From assembly GCA_023512835.1 (NCBI GenBank), contig CM042090.1:49892996-49956995 (forward strand): a DNA stretch of 64,000 nt, given 5' to 3'. Positions 1 through 12,394 of this stretch are shown here, in pieces. This stretch comes from Taxillus chinensis (lineage: Eukaryota > Streptophyta > Magnoliopsida > Santalales > Loranthaceae). Numbering within the stretch: position 1 is the stretch's first letter; the number at the start of each line of letters is the position of its first letter. The notes under the pieces were generated by a model, which did not search any database, was not told where the DNA came from, and saw only the letters and a program-made list of their open reading frames with translations. The position numbers and the translations under genes are program-made.

Positions 1-1338
1 TCTTCCTCATCCTCTAGAAGAAAGGAGCGGTCGGAGTCGACTTCCCAAGACTGCTTCAACTATGGGAAACCTGGTCACTAGGCCAAGGACTATAGATCCA
101 AATGCAAGATGGCCGAGAAGGATGACAAGGTTGCTCCTTGGCGCTCCACCTCAGACAACAGCAAGAACAAGTGGAAGGCGTTCGTCACAAAGTACGTTAG
201 TGGCTCGGAAGAAGAGGAGGAATCCTCGGATGATGAGCCAACTCCTAAACCGAACGTCTGCCTCATGGAAAATACTGAGGTACCTTCGATCTCTGAGCTC
301 ATGAGTAAATTAGATTCTCTTATTACTGAACGTGATCATGAAAAGAATGAGAGACTAATAATTACTCAAATGTACAAAGATATGGAAAGTCAGAACAAAT
401 GTCTTGAAATTACTGTTGCTAGACTTGAAAAGGACATAACTGACTTCACGGGTAAAGAAGCTTGGTATCGTGACTTAAGAGCTGAAAATAATTTGCTTAA
501 TACCAATCTTAATGGCCTAATTGTAACTCTTAAGAGACTCGACAATAAACTTAAAAAGGAAAATGAAATAAATCATAAGTGGCTAAAATCTGGGGAAATA
601 GCTTCTACGTTCAGAACTGATCCTGACAATATCCGAGTCAAACCTGGCCTAGGTTTCGAATCAACTTCCAATGCACAAGCTACTGAGTGCCCTCCGGACA
701 TCATTCCAAAACTAACCAACTTGTATCCTGTTAGTATATCTAAACCATTGGATGGTTTTGTTTCAGGTGGCACCATAGTCTACAACTGTGGAAGACAGGC
801 TGTTACTGCTAGTCCCGAAGTAGTAGCACCCGTACTAAAAGATGAAGGGAATGCTGCTGCAATTAAAGCTGAAACTGTAGCACCTAGAAACAAAGGAAAT
901 GCTAAGGTTGACGCATCTAGGGCTAAGAGCGCGTCACCCATTCACAGAGGATTAGGCCACAGGGAACAGAGTAGAAAAACAGTAAAATATAAGAAACCTG
1001 TATCCCTTGTTGTAATTGCACACCATAGTGTTTGTTCGATATGTAGAGAAATAGGCCACTATCATTATGAGTGTTGGAGTCTTTTAGATAACTGGTTATG
1101 TAATCGAATTCACATCAATAAAAATCAGTTTATCAAAAAGGGTTATTCTGGCAAAACAAAATCCAAAACTATACGGAGTGTCTCTCCCAAGAAAACCCAA
1201 CTTAAAGAAGCATCTAATATAGAAAAGGCTAAGTCAACTTGGAAAGCTAAAGTTCCTAACAAAGTAAAATCCAGAATAGTTGACACTGTTATTGCTTCAC
1301 CTAACCGCTCAAAACAAGTTTGGGCACCAAAAGTGTAA
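1..1338 (+). pseudogene. gag: Element B gag, C-terminal part
   Basis: This is the nucleocapsid end of a copia gag, read in frame 1. Codons from 49 give CFNYGKPGH-stop-AKDY, a CCHC zinc knuckle with a TAG at 79-81 and two Cys replaced by Tyr. An acidic stretch (SGSEEEEESSDDE) follows. A long helical, coiled-coil-like segment (about 290-600) ends near a PGLGF motif. A second, intact zinc knuckle, CSICREIGHYHYEC, lies at 1033-1074. The frame reaches a TAA at 1336-1338 and continues in the same frame into the protease, so gag-pol was probably one frame. The product would package element RNA in virus-like particles. Confidence 0.85.
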
Positions 1339-1845
1339 TTTGTTGTCTTGCAGGAGCATCTATGGAATTCACTTTCATCCCACTTTAAGTTAAAGATCAA
1401 TCAAAGCAAGTGGATACTTGATACCGGATGCTTCGGACATATGACGGGTGACAAGTCTTTACTAATAAATGTAAATGACAAACGAGGACCATCCGTAACA
1501 TATGGTGACAATAGCAAAGGTAAGACTGTGGGGTATGGCACTTTAACCGATGGTTGTGTATCAATTACAAAAGTTACACTAGTCGAAGGTTTGAAGCATA
1601 ATCTGCTAAGTGTCAGTAATTTATGTGACAAGGAATTTACTGTATCATTCCTTTCAAATACCTGCACAGTTAGAGATAACTTATTCGGTGATATTAAGTT
1701 ATCCGGATCAAGAGATGGGGACATATACTCAGTGGTCTTAAGAAATAATTTTTCTGACCATATATGCTTCCTCACTACAGCATCACATGAAGAAAGTTGG
1801 CTATGGCACAAGCGTTGCGCACATTTAAATTTTAAGACTGTCTAA
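1339..1845 (+). pseudogene. pol: Element B aspartic protease and GAG-pre-integrase
   Basis: The copia protease motif WILDTGCFGHMTGD begins at 1411 (catalytic Asp at 1420-1422). The usual pattern is D-S/T-G-C-S-x-H-M-T-G; here a Gly follows the Phe. The pre-integrase signature LWHKRCAHLNFKT closes the segment near 1840 and supplies the His pair of the integrase zinc site. The frame is lost at about 1842, where two bases appear to be missing before the Lys-Leu that should follow. This protease would mature the gag-pol polyprotein. Confidence 0.85.
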
Positions 1846-2640
1846 ATTAGCGTTGCTTGATTTAGTTACTGGTCTGCCTAAACATAAATACTCCAGAGAT
1901 ACTCTCTGTCGAGAATGTCAACTTGGCAAACAGACCAAACATAGTTTTAAGAACAAATCAGTTAATTCAATAACTGCTCCCTTACAACTTCTTCATATGG
2001 ACCTCTGTGGTCCCATTTATGTCACTTCACTAGCTTGTGCAAGATATACTCTTGTGGTTATCGATGATTTCACCAGGTACACATGGGCGTTGTTCCTGAA
2101 GTCTAAGGATCAAACCTTTGAACACCTTGTAGATCTCTTCAACTGGATAAGCAACTCACAAGGATTGAGCATTAAATGCATCAGGAGCGATCATGGTACA
2201 GAATTTGATTTTTCAAATATGAGGGGATATTCTTCTTAACATGGCGTTCAGCATGACTTCTCTGCACCTAGAACTGCACAACAAAATGGGGTAGCTGAGC
2301 GCAAGAATCGCACTTTAGTCGAGGCTGGCAGATCTATGTTAGCAGGGGCAAAGCTTCCTCTCAGTCTATGGGCTGAAGTTGTGTCCACTGCATGCTACGT
2401 TCAGAATAGAACTCTAATAAATAAATTTACCATGAAAACACCCTATGAGATGTGGAGAGGACGAAAGCCCACAATTTCACATTTCAGAGCTTTTGGGTGT
2501 ACTTGCTATGTATTGAACAACGGCAAAGAACCCCGGAATAAATTTGAACCAAAATCTGATGACGGGATATTTGTCAGATACTCACTACATAGTAAGGCTT
2601 ATCAAATCTTCAATAGAAAACTTTTAAAAGTTGAAGAATC
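1846..2640 (+). pseudogene. pol: Element B integrase
   Basis: Read in frame 2. The zinc-site Cys pair is in LCRECQLGK. The catalytic triad is complete: Asp in HMDLCGP (2000-2002), Asp in RSDHGTEF (2189-2191) and Glu in NGVAERKNR (2297-2299), giving exact D-D-35-E spacing. One in-frame TAA (2237-2239) lies between the second Asp and the Glu, in a stretch that also reads abnormally (FSNMRGYSS). The downstream part ([21 protein letters not shown]) is typical of copia integrase C-terminal regions. Confidence 0.88.
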
Positions 2641-4424
2641 TATCCATGTGACTTTTGATGAAGCTAACCTGGATTGGTCAAAAGTTGGTCCTTCAAGTTC
2701 TAATGTGCAGGATCAGGATGACAACATTGACTATTCAAAGTTTATGGATGTTCCTGTCACACATACTGACCAATCACGTGGCACCAGTGAAGCACGAAGA
2801 AATGATACGGATGATGCTACGGACGAATCGGACTCTGGATTTCCATTAAACTCCGGACATATTCTTACGAATATCCAAAACCCTGGAGTACCTTCAAGTC
2901 CTTCTAGACCAATAAATACGGAAATGATCAGTACCGGAGAACCTCTAAGTTCTCCAAGACCTGTTAATACGGAAACATCTGGCCCAAAAGAAGCTCAACC
3001 AGCAGACGCACCTGAACCACCTTGTCTGGCAGAGCTTCAAATTATCGAGGATCCACCATCACATGCGCGGAATTACAGGTGGACAAGAAACCACCCTTCA
3101 GATCAAGTGATTGGTGACCCTACTGTTGGTGTAAGAACAAGAACAGCCACCTCCAACATGTGCCTTTACTCATGTTTTCTATCACAAATAGAACCAAAGG
3201 TGGTAGATGAAGCTCTTCAGGATTCAAACTGGATTGAAGCCATGCAAGAAGAGCTTAATCAATTTAAGAGAAATGATGTGTGGACACTAGTACCAAGGCC
3301 AAAGTCTCAACAAGTCATTAAAGTAAAATGGGTGTTCTGGAACAAGCTTGATACAGATGGAATAGTAATCCAGAACAAAGCCAGACTGGTAGCCAAGGGT
3401 TATCGTCAAGAAGAAGGAATAAACTATGACGAGTCTTTTGCTCTAGTAGCAAGACTTAAGGCATTTAGAATGTTTGTCGCGTATGCTTCATATGAAAACT
3501 TCATTGTTTATCAAATGGATGTCAAGAGCGCATTTCTAAATGGGGATCTTCAAGAGGAGGTGTATGTTGATCAACCTCCAGGTTTCATTGAACCCAAGGC
3601 TAGACATCTAGTCTACAAGCTACGGAAAGCCTTGTACGGATTGAAGCAAGCTCCAAGAGCCTGGTACGACACACTGTTAGAATTCCTACTTGCTCACAAC
3701 TTCCAAAAAGGAAAGATAGACACCACATTATTCCTACAAAAAGAGAAAGGACATACTCTGATCGTACAGATATATATGGATGATATCATTTTTCGGATTA
3801 TCAAATCCGAAGCTTTGTGAAGAGTTTGCTAAGTTGATGACTGGCAAGTTCAAAATGAGTATGATGGGAGAACTATCCTATTTCCTTGGAATAGAAGTCA
3901 AACAATTGAAGGAAGGGATATTCATTAACCAAGCTAAGTACACACGTGATTTAATCAAGAAGTCTGGTATGGAAGGTTCAACTCCCGTCAAGACTCCTAT
4001 GCCAGTCAGTGCCAAGTTAGACCCCGATGTGGAAGGCAAATCAGGAAATGTGACTGAGTATAGAGGGATGATAAGATCCTTGCTGTACCTTACAACAAGT
4101 CGCCTGGACATTATGTTTGCAATTTGCATCTGTGCAAGATATCAGGCGAATCCCAAAGAGTCACATATGCTTCACGTCAAACGGATATTAAGTTATCTCA
4201 AACGAACCGTGAATTTGGGACTCTGGTATCCAAAGGAGTCTAACTTCAGCTTATCTGGATATTCTGATGCTGACTTCGCTGGGTGTTGCATCGACAGGAA
4301 GAGCACAAGTGGTACGTGTCAGTTCCTTGGAAACAAATTAATTTCATGGTTCAGTAAGAAGCAAGATTCCGTATCAACCTCTACTGCTGAGGCGAAATAT
4401 ATAGCTGCTGGGAGTTGCTGCGCA
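2641..4424 (+). pseudogene. pol: Element B linker, reverse transcriptase and RNase H (5' part)
   Basis: A Ser/Pro-rich linker is followed by a copia RT from about 3220: [49 protein letters not shown] and the catalytic YMDD (about 3775-3786). One inserted base near 3794 shifts the frame directly after YMDDIIF. The next frame continues [13 protein letters not shown] through RNase H (SDADFAG; STAEAKY, where AEAEY is usual). Element C interrupts RNase H after IAAGSCCA at 4424. The 3' continuation is at 54011. Confidence 0.9.
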
Positions 4425-6021
4425 TGACAGACAAATTTTTAGCCTCCCTAAGAGCTAGCTAATGTCATAAAATCTCTCTTCAAGATAATAAATTCCCTAA
4501 GTTTGCACTAAAAGAATAGAAGCAAGCAAAGGGTCGAACTCACAGGGATTAGCCTAGTTTTCTAGTTCTTAAATCAAAACACCCAATTACTCTTGTTCTA
4601 TAAAATGTCTTGGCAAAAAAGTTTTCTTTTTTAAACTAAAGATCTAATTTTTATTTGGTTTTCTGAATAAACAAGGACAGCAGAATTGAATTTAATGTTA
4701 AAATTCAAAGATTAAAGCATCTAGGATCACAATTTCACCTCCCCACGCTGTTTCTACTGATTTTAAGGTTCTTGGGGTTATTTAAATGATAGCATGCTAT
4801 ACATGAGCCAAGGTTCTGCAAATGGTCATTGACAGACCTTCTAAGTGTTGTTTTCTTGAATGGTCATCATGGCAGCAACAAACAAAGCCTAATTATCATA
4901 CTCATGATAGGATAATGGTCACACCAATCACAAATATGTTATGAACCAAAGGTCAGCCTCAGACTAAGGCTAAGAAAACCCAGGTGTACAACCCAGTTAT
5001 TAAAAGATGAAGAACAGATTCATAAAACATGCAATCTCAATTAAACAAACCTAATATTCAAATAATCAATTTAACAACTTAGGGGGCTACATTGCTCCCC
5101 TAGATAAAGGAAACTACTCACACATGTTCTTGACAAAGTATAAACAAATAAAGAACATCATCTTAGAACTAAGAGCAGCAGAACTTCAACTCTTGATCTT
5201 CTCCAGCTGTCAAACTCTTAGGGCCGGCAGCTCCTATAGAGGAACCTGCTGTGCAATGTGTGCCCTAGCCACCAGCTGTCGTCATTAATCAAAACGGCGT
5301 AGTTTTGACAAGTGACAGTGATTTTACCTTTCAACCATTATACAATGCAAACCAAGCACAATATGGACTAGGTTCTTTAGGAAAAGATCATCAGTATAAC
5401 AAAACAAAAGTGACTGTGCAAAAACATTCTTGCCCGTGACAAATGTCATTTTCACGGGCACCTCCAAATGGTCTGAAATGTTTGTGAGAGGTAGATGACA
5501 TCATTTGGAGCAACTTTTGTTCTGCACATGAGATCATATGAAGCCTCCTACTAGGTCAAAAAAATCAAATCCCAATATCACATGCAAAATCTTTTGTTGT
5601 CCTTTTGCTATGAAATTTTTATGGGAGATCAAGGACATCATTTGGAGCAACTTTTCCTTCGGTACGTGATATTGCTAAGGCCATCTTCATAGATAAATAA
5701 ATCAAAACGTGTTTGCTCAGCACTGATTGTGTGAAGAAGCCTCTTACTGCCTTGTCGCTTGCAGACTTCAAAATGCCTCCTTTTGAGCTCATATTTTGCG
5801 ACAAGCTTCCTCTTTAGTAGACAAGATGATCTAATTAATTTGTTTGAGAAGGAATCACCTAAAAACCTGCCAAAACAACTCAAAAACACACATCTAGAAC
5901 AAGTAGTGTCTTCCTAAGGGGTTGGAGCAAATATCTATGAAATATGGGTAAATTAAGCTCTAGTTTTGCTCTTTAATGCCCTAAATATACACTAGAATAA
6001 CGGCATAAATGCATGTTATCA
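4425..6021 (-). repeat. Element C 3' LTR (left copy)
   Basis: This 1597-bp LTR matches the right copy at 52231-54010 (1780 bp) from end to end. It is shorter for two main reasons. It lacks one of the roughly 102-bp inverted-repeat modules, so only one (GCCCGTGA...TCACGGGC, 5432-5459) remains. It also lacks about 80 bp before the leader, which removes most of the TATA box. It abuts element B's RNase H on the left and the polypurine tract on the right. Confidence 0.95.
5288..5309 (-). promoter_or_regulatory. ACGT-type palindrome of C left LTR
   Basis: AAAACGGCGTAGTTTT is flanked by ATC and GAC; it is the degenerate C-family version of the palindrome seen near TATA in the chromovirus LTRs. Confidence 0.6.
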
Positions 6022-6060
6022 AACACACTACACTTGAACCATTGCTTGTCCTCAAGCAAA
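6022..6060 (-). other. Element C degenerate polypurine tract and upstream conserved motif
   Basis: On the minus strand, AAGTGTAGTGTGTT immediately precedes the 3' LTR start. It is a pyrimidine-interrupted version of the purine-rich AAGTGTGGGG-type primer of plus-strand synthesis in this lineage. Just upstream lies TTGCTTGAGGACAAGCAA (6045-6062), an inverted repeat often seen at this place in Athila/Tat elements. Confidence 0.65.
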
Positions 6061-6062
6061 AA

Positions 6063-7964
6063 CATACAATCATGCAAAAAGAAAACAAAAACACAATCAC
6101 ACTGGAATGAAAATAAAAATAAAAAATCGAGGAGGGTCATGGTTACCTAAGCATGCAACTCTATCATGATGAAATGAGAATTTAAATAACCAAAATGAAT
6201 CATAAGTTAGCTCAGTCATGTCTATACCACAAGTCCAACAACCATGCAATATCATTATTGAAAACTTAGATATCAGCAAGCATTCCATATTAGAATAGCT
6301 CTTAGCTTCCCTTAAAGTTCTCACCAAGGATAAAGCTGCCTCACTCAAATATAAACTTTTTTTTTCTCTCCATCTCACGCCCAATAACAGTACCTAGTAG
6401 TTATCAAAAGGAATGATAGACTCCCCTCAACCTTTTCCATTGGTTATTGATTAAGTTCTTGCCAAGCAAACATGAGAGTTCCCTATTGTGCTCATCAAAG
6501 GAAACACACTCTCTATTCTACTTTGTTTGAAAACTCACACACTATTCTATGCTCAATGAACTCACACTCTACTCTAATGATTGATAAAACACACCTTGAG
6601 CCAAAGAATTGAGCTCAACACTCTAAATAAACACAACTTAGCCATTATGGCTTTTATTCTAAAAAACTTTGTTTTTTTTTGTTTTGTTCACACTTGTTTT
6701 AAATAATAACCTTACAAGGTTGCATTTTATGCTCTCCCTTGATGGATTATTCACTCTTTTTTTTACTCACCATTTCTTTCATTACATAACACATAAATAA
6801 GACTGATTTTTCTAATGCATACCCCTTGCCATTTTGCTAAATAGGGAGAGACAAAAATGCAATAATGTCTCACATCCCATTGTCCAATTAAGTGATGGGC
6901 TTTTTTTACATTGTGCATCACAGCCTTCTACATATACAACACAACAAAACAGAAACTTGGATCATATGAAGTCAAAGTGACTTAAATGCCCTTATATCAC
7001 TAGCAACACACCAAGCACTGAGCACTAATAAGTAATCATCATGCTTACTTAACTCCTACCATTAAATAACCAATGTTAAAAGTTAAGAGGATCAATGAAA
7101 ACTATTACCCCATAAACCATGAATGTCACTCAAGGGCTAGAAAGAGGTTTTTCTCATTTTCCTTTTGGATTTTCTTTGACTCAACTCTAAGGGTCACTAA
7201 GTGTTATCCTAGCATGTCATGCTCAGCTAATATTCAAACTTCAACTCCAAAAACATGGTGATATCATTCAAGAGATATAGACATGATTAAACCAAATCAT
7301 AACACACCTTAAGTACTTTAACACCCTTATCACAACATGATACTAATGTGGCATAAAAATTAAAATTTAAGCCAAAATTGCATACCTAGTATCCATGCCT
7401 CTCCACATGCAAATCACACAATCAAGCAACTCAAACAATTACACAAAATAAAAATAAAGGACAACAAAAACACTTAAAAAAAAACAAGACTTGCAATCAC
7501 ACAATATAAAGGACAAACAAGTGGCTCAAGTCACTCCCCACACCACACTTAAAGGTGGCATGAAGTAGAGAGTAGGAAGATACTTATCTGTCGGTGGATG
7601 TCTCTTTTCAAGGTGCAAAATGTGTCAAATGCCCTTGCATGATTCCCACTTGAAAATCCCTTGTGTTTTTGAGTTGCAGCTTTGAAAAATCCAGCTTTAG
7701 CTTAGCAGTTGAGCCAGTACTCGGGCTTTATTGAGAAATCCTAAAGTTGAAAGCCCAAATAAGAAGTTTTAGGCCTGCAAAAGGGTTAGTGAAGACCAAA
7801 CTATATCTCCTGCACCATGGTTAGCAAACAACAATCAAAAATAAAATAAATATAACAGACAAGCAATTGGGTTGCCTCCTAACAAGTGCTTTATTTAAAG
7901 TCTGTAGCTAGACTGCAAGATATAATCATGTAGGCTCAAAAGAGAGGGAATCAACAATCTCCCT
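6063..7964 (-). other. Element C 3' noncoding region between integrase and PPT
   Basis: About 1.9 kb of A/T-rich sequence with no supportable coding frame. Athila elements may carry an env-like frame here, but I see none. On the minus strand, TAAGTGTGGTGTGGGG (about 7533-7548) resembles a better polypurine tract than the one beside the LTR. The segment ends about 45 bp beyond the end of the integrase reading frame. Confidence 0.6.
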
Positions 7965-8475
7965 CTAGGTTGGGTCATAATGAGATTTCAGCCTATTTCC
8001 ATTAACCCAAAATTTCTTGCCATCTTCATCTTGGAGCTCAAAGCTCCCATATGGCTTCTTATCAGTTATCACAAATGGCCCCATGCATTTGGATCTCAAC
8101 TTCCCTGGAAACAACCTCAATCTAGAGTTGAACAATAAAACTTTTTGTCCTAAGGTTAAGACTTCTTGGTTTAATTGCCTATCATGCCATTTCTTTGTTC
8201 TTTCCTTGTAAATTTTAGCACTCTCATAGGCATTCATTCGAAACTCTTCTAACTCAATTAATTGAGTCATCCTAAGCTCCTTGGTCTCTTGTGGATCAAA
8301 ATTCAATTTTCTCAAGGCCCATTGAACCTTGTGTTCTAATTCCACAGGCAAATGATAAGACTTCCCATATAGGATTCTATAAGGGGACATTCCAATAGGA
8401 GTCTTGTAGGCTGTCCTATAAGCCCATAAGGCTTCATTAAGCCTTTGTGACCAATCCTTTCTATTTCCTCCAACA
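7965..8475 (-). pseudogene. pol: Element C integrase, C-terminal part
   Basis: The frame resumes inside the integrase core at GGNRKDWSQRLNEALWAYRTAYKTPIG, followed by SPYRILYGKSYHLPVELEHK and the C-terminal region ending MGPFVITDKKPYGSFELQ and NGNRLKSHYDPT. This DNA- or chromatin-binding tail is typical of Athila/Tat integrases and has no chromodomain. Element D cut the gene between EKTV (near 17971) and GGNRK (near 8475), with gtttt duplicated. No stop is seen up to the end of the frame at 7965. Confidence 0.88.
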
Positions 8476-8480
8476 GTTTT

Positions 8481-10512
8481 TGTTGGAAACACAGGATTTG
8501 ATGAAGCTGCCAAATTTATAGTCTAAGTTTGGATACTCGAAGAACCGAAGGTCGTAGGGTCGAAGAGTTGAAATTCGTAGAAGTGAAACTGTCATAGGAC
8601 GTATTGGCAAGAGACTCGTAGACTCATAGAGTCTGGAGACTCAAGGTGAAACATTGATAGAATAATGTGACTCGTAGATCCAGGGTTAAAGGTCGTAGAG
8701 TCATAGTACGGAAAAGAGAGTGTTACTGTAAGCGTCAACAAGTTCAGAGACGCGTAGAGTCGAAGCAGTGTTAAGAACATGAACTGAAACAAAATGACTC
8801 GTAGACTCGTAGAGTCCTCATAAATACTTAAGTCAATTAACATAACTTAAATTGCCACTAGACTCAAACACTCGTAGAGTCGTAGGGTCGAAACCTTCGA
8901 ACACTGTTAAGAAAACAGGACTCGTAGACTTGTAGATTGAAAGTCACAGAGTCGAAGCCTTCGAACAGTGTAAAGAAAACCAGACTCGTAGACTCGTAGA
9001 TTGAAAGTCATAGAGTCCAAACCTCCGAACACTGTAAAGAAAACTGGACTCGTAGACTCGTAGGTTGAAGGTCGAAGAGTCAATGCAATAAAGACTGGCA
9101 AACAAATGAAACTGTAACTCAAGAGTCGTAGAGTCGTAGACTCATAGACTCAAGAGACACAGTCACTATGGAGAAATTGCCACACTTTCGGACTCAAAGA
9201 TCGACGGCGGAGAGTTATAGCTAAAGGGTCGTAGCTATACAAAAACTCAGTTTATGAGCTCTTACGAAAGACTAGGGAAGAAAAGCAAAGTTTAAGACTC
9301 GTAGAGTCGAAGATTTTCAGAGCTATTTAGTCGAATATAGTACACTGAGAGACCCGAAGGTCGTAGACCCGCAGAGCTAGGGTCGTAGACTCGTAGCGAT
9401 AACAACAGGTAGATTGGGCGGACTACGAAGAAGTCACTCTAAGCGTCATTCGAAGAGTCGCAGACTCGTAGAGTCGTAGACTTGCAGAGTCGTAGACTTC
9501 AATTAGTAGAGTGACACAAAAGACTAATCCAACCTGAACTCTAGCCTCGGAGACTCGAAGATATGAGTCGTAGACTCGCAGAAACGTTGTAAAGCCTGAA
9601 GCAAAGTTTTGCCACTTTCAACAGGTTCTAACTGAAATCTTCGAGTCACCGAACCTACGAGGCATCTACCTCCGAGGCAGACTTACAACCCTAAACATAG
9701 TCACTTAGCGATATTGTCAGCTAGAGTTTGTACAGCAAGTCAGCGCCATCCCGAGCAGTTGAGCGCATTAATGACGCATTAATTGATGCCAACTACCATC
9801 CTCGGATGAACGGCCAAGATCAACTACATGCCAAACACGCAGTATGGGCATCTTATCTGCAAATCAAAGCAGATCAACCCATCCCCTGACATTCCGCATT
9901 TTTAGTGGCTGGAAGTCAGTCTGTCGGGATGGACATCATGGCGCACGAGCACTTTAATCTTAAAAAAATATATCTCTTATGCACTTAACGACAAAATTAA
10001 GAGTCTAACCTCTCTCTCAAAAGAAGGAAACACACAAAACACAAGATAATGTTTCTGACGGACTTAGATGTAAAAGAATCTCTTTCAGAACGAAGTAGAG
10101 AGTTCTAACACGAGAGAGAGAGAGACTTTGAGAGAATTTAGACAAGTACTGTGCGCCGTGTCGAATCAAGAACAAGAGCAATCTATTCGATTATTCACGA
10201 ACCTTATTATTCATCAAAGATCTAGCACTTCCATTAAGTCTTGATCTCTGTGTTGTCTGTTTTCCACACTTTGATCTATCATAAACCATCCCTTTTACAA
10301 CTGAGATCTGTAGAGAAAAGAGCATTTACTCTTATCTCAGTTTTGTCTAATAGTTCATCATCACTCACGCTATCCTCAATACTATTGTCGTCTTCTCCAT
10401 AAATACTTCCATCATAGTCATCTGTAGAGGAATCCAAAACCAGCTAATAGTCTAGCTTCCACTGCAAAGAAAGTCTATTCACCCCCCCACTAGACGCACT
10501 TTGGGACCTACA
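8481..10512 (+). repeat. Element D 5' LTR
   Basis: A 2032-bp LTR. Roughly 8520-9600 is dense in GACTCGTAG, GAGTCGTAG and related units, where GACTC and GAGTC are reverse complements, so many hairpins are possible. The last part holds a (GA)n tract (10111-10124) and the CACCCCCCC-containing end typical of copia LTRs. Short minus-strand reading frames across the repeats are repeat artefacts. Confidence 0.95.
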
Positions 10513-10514
10513 AT

Positions 10515-10526
10515 TGGTATCAGAGC
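10515..10526 (+). other. Element D primer binding site (iMet type)
   Basis: TGGTATCAGAGC, 2 bp after the LTR, matches the 3' end complement of plant initiator tRNA-Met, the usual primer for copia reverse transcription. Confidence 0.92.
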
Positions 10527-10553
10527 AGTTCTACAACTCCGTAGTGATCCCTA

Positions 10554-10895
10554 ATGACCGACATGGATTCCAGCAGTGCAGCTCCAGCTCCCAAGCAAGC
10601 TCCAGTTCCTGTTGAGGAACTTAAAGCCAGTCGTGTTCCAGAGGAAGGAGCGACTGGAGACCAGGAGCCGGAAGAACTGAGTACCAGCAGCAATAAGAAA
10701 GAACAAGAAGACTTCTATGCTGTTTTGCCTGGCTCATCCTCCCAAGTACCTATGTGCACACCCGCATGTTTTTCCAAATGGAAAGCGAGAATGAGAGCAC
10801 ACCTAGACATGCTCGACACCTATCTCTGGGAAACAATAAAGAATGGAGCTTTCACCCCAAAGAGTATGCGGGAAAGTGAGAAATCACATGGATAA
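10554..10895 (+). pseudogene. gag: Element D gag, N-terminal remnant
   Basis: A 113-codon frame starting MTDMDSSSAAPAP. After an acidic, low-complexity head it reads CFSKWKARMRAHLDMLDTYLWETIKNG, a recognisable copia gag N-terminal block. The start follows the PBS by 28 bp, the expected position. The frame ends soon after, and the rest of gag and all of pol are missing. It is too short to form particles. Confidence 0.75.
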
Positions 10896-12394
10896 AGCTT
10901 GCCACCTCTGAACCTGGTTCAAGTCTTTTGTGCAACCTGTCATGAACCCTCAAGTCTTGAGTGAAATGAGTGCAATTCCCCTTATGTTTAAATCAGAAGA
11001 TATTCCTACTACTTGTTATTTTATTCTGAGTAAATATCACCTGTGTGGTATTGCATTCATTAACAAGCAAGAACTGTTGTATCTCATGGTACTGTTGGCT
11101 TGCACGGAAAGGATCCTCAATGATTTAATGCTCAAAGGATGACTGAGACTGTAGTATTTGAGAATCATAAAAAGCCTATTACTTAAGAAGAGCCACTATC
11201 CTTCACTACAAAAAGGCAAGGTGAAAAAGGCAAAGGCTAGACAATAGATTGACTGCCTATCTTAGGGGGAGTCCTCACTATTCTCCTAGTTTGTGTCTTA
11301 GTTAGAGTAATAGCTGGAGGTAAAATTGTATGATCATGTGATTCAAAAAGAGATTGTGTTGAGCTCTGTCCTTGTAAAAAGGGTTATGAATAAACGCTGA
11401 AAATTGGTGCTCTACAAAAGAAAAGAGACAACTCATGCAGACAATCTGAATAATCAAACTTCAAACTCTATCTATATTGTGTTGTAAATTAGACAAGGAT
11501 AGAGTGTGTGTTCTGATTCTCAATAGGGCCATCTTGTCTCTCAAGTCATCTATGCTGAACTGAAAATCATTGTTGGATCAGGGTTGTGGTAAGATTCGGT
11601 TGACCATGAGCTTACCAAATAGTGTAATTCTAGTTCCTGAATCAAACTCACATGCTAATCCAAGAGTGAGAGGGTGAGGCCTCCGCTGAGTGAGTTTTGC
11701 TAAATATGTGAGGAGACTCAGAATTCATGACTGGGTTGTTACAATTGATAAAACATGGTTTACTGGTTGCTATGTTAACATAGTGATCATTGTCTCGCAC
11801 AACATATAGTGTGATGAAGTACTTAGTCATTTCTAAGGTAAATGGAGAGTTGAATGGAATGCAGTAGCCATACATGTAAACCAGGTATTATGGATGAAAG
11901 AAATCAAGTTATGGATATGTAATTTCAATTCCACCCACAACACTATTCATCATAAATGATATTATGTGAATTATCATATGCTTCTCATGTGTGTTGTTGA
12001 GTGTTGAAAAAGTCCAGAGAAATCCACCGCTCACTAAATTCGCAGTCGACCTCGAAGCAAACTGCATTGAAGAACTGCATGATCGAGGACTGCAGCTTCG
12101 AAGCCTCGAGGGTCGTAGCCTCGAAGCACCCTAATGCAGCTTCGTAGAGTCGTAGTCCAAAGGATCGAAGCGAGATGGAGTCTGTCCCTTACTATTCAAG
12201 CATCGCAAACAGGTCAGCACGTCACTGTGCACTTAAAATGGGAGTTACACCGACTTAAGGGGTGACGTGGATTCATTGCTTGAATATTCCATCGGATGGA
12301 TCCGCATAATCGAAAGACGGGTCAGAGAAAAGAACGCGGACCATGAAGACGAACTGACAGAGTGAGTGACTTCTATGATACACCTCTCAACTCA
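10896..12394 (+). other. Element D spacer between gag remnant and cargo gene
   Basis: No domain is recognisable in the reading frames here. CTTAGGGGGAGTC near 11262 resembles a decayed polypurine tract. The stretch at 11568-11596 resembles the spacer of element B. From about 12040 to 12180 the sequence repeats the TCGAAG/TCGTAG style of the LTR. I infer a deletion joined gag to the post-pol spacer. Confidence 0.6.

Noticed and set aside
10515..10526. A possible tRNA-Met gene fragment
   Set aside because: Only the 12-base primer site is present, with no cloverleaf.
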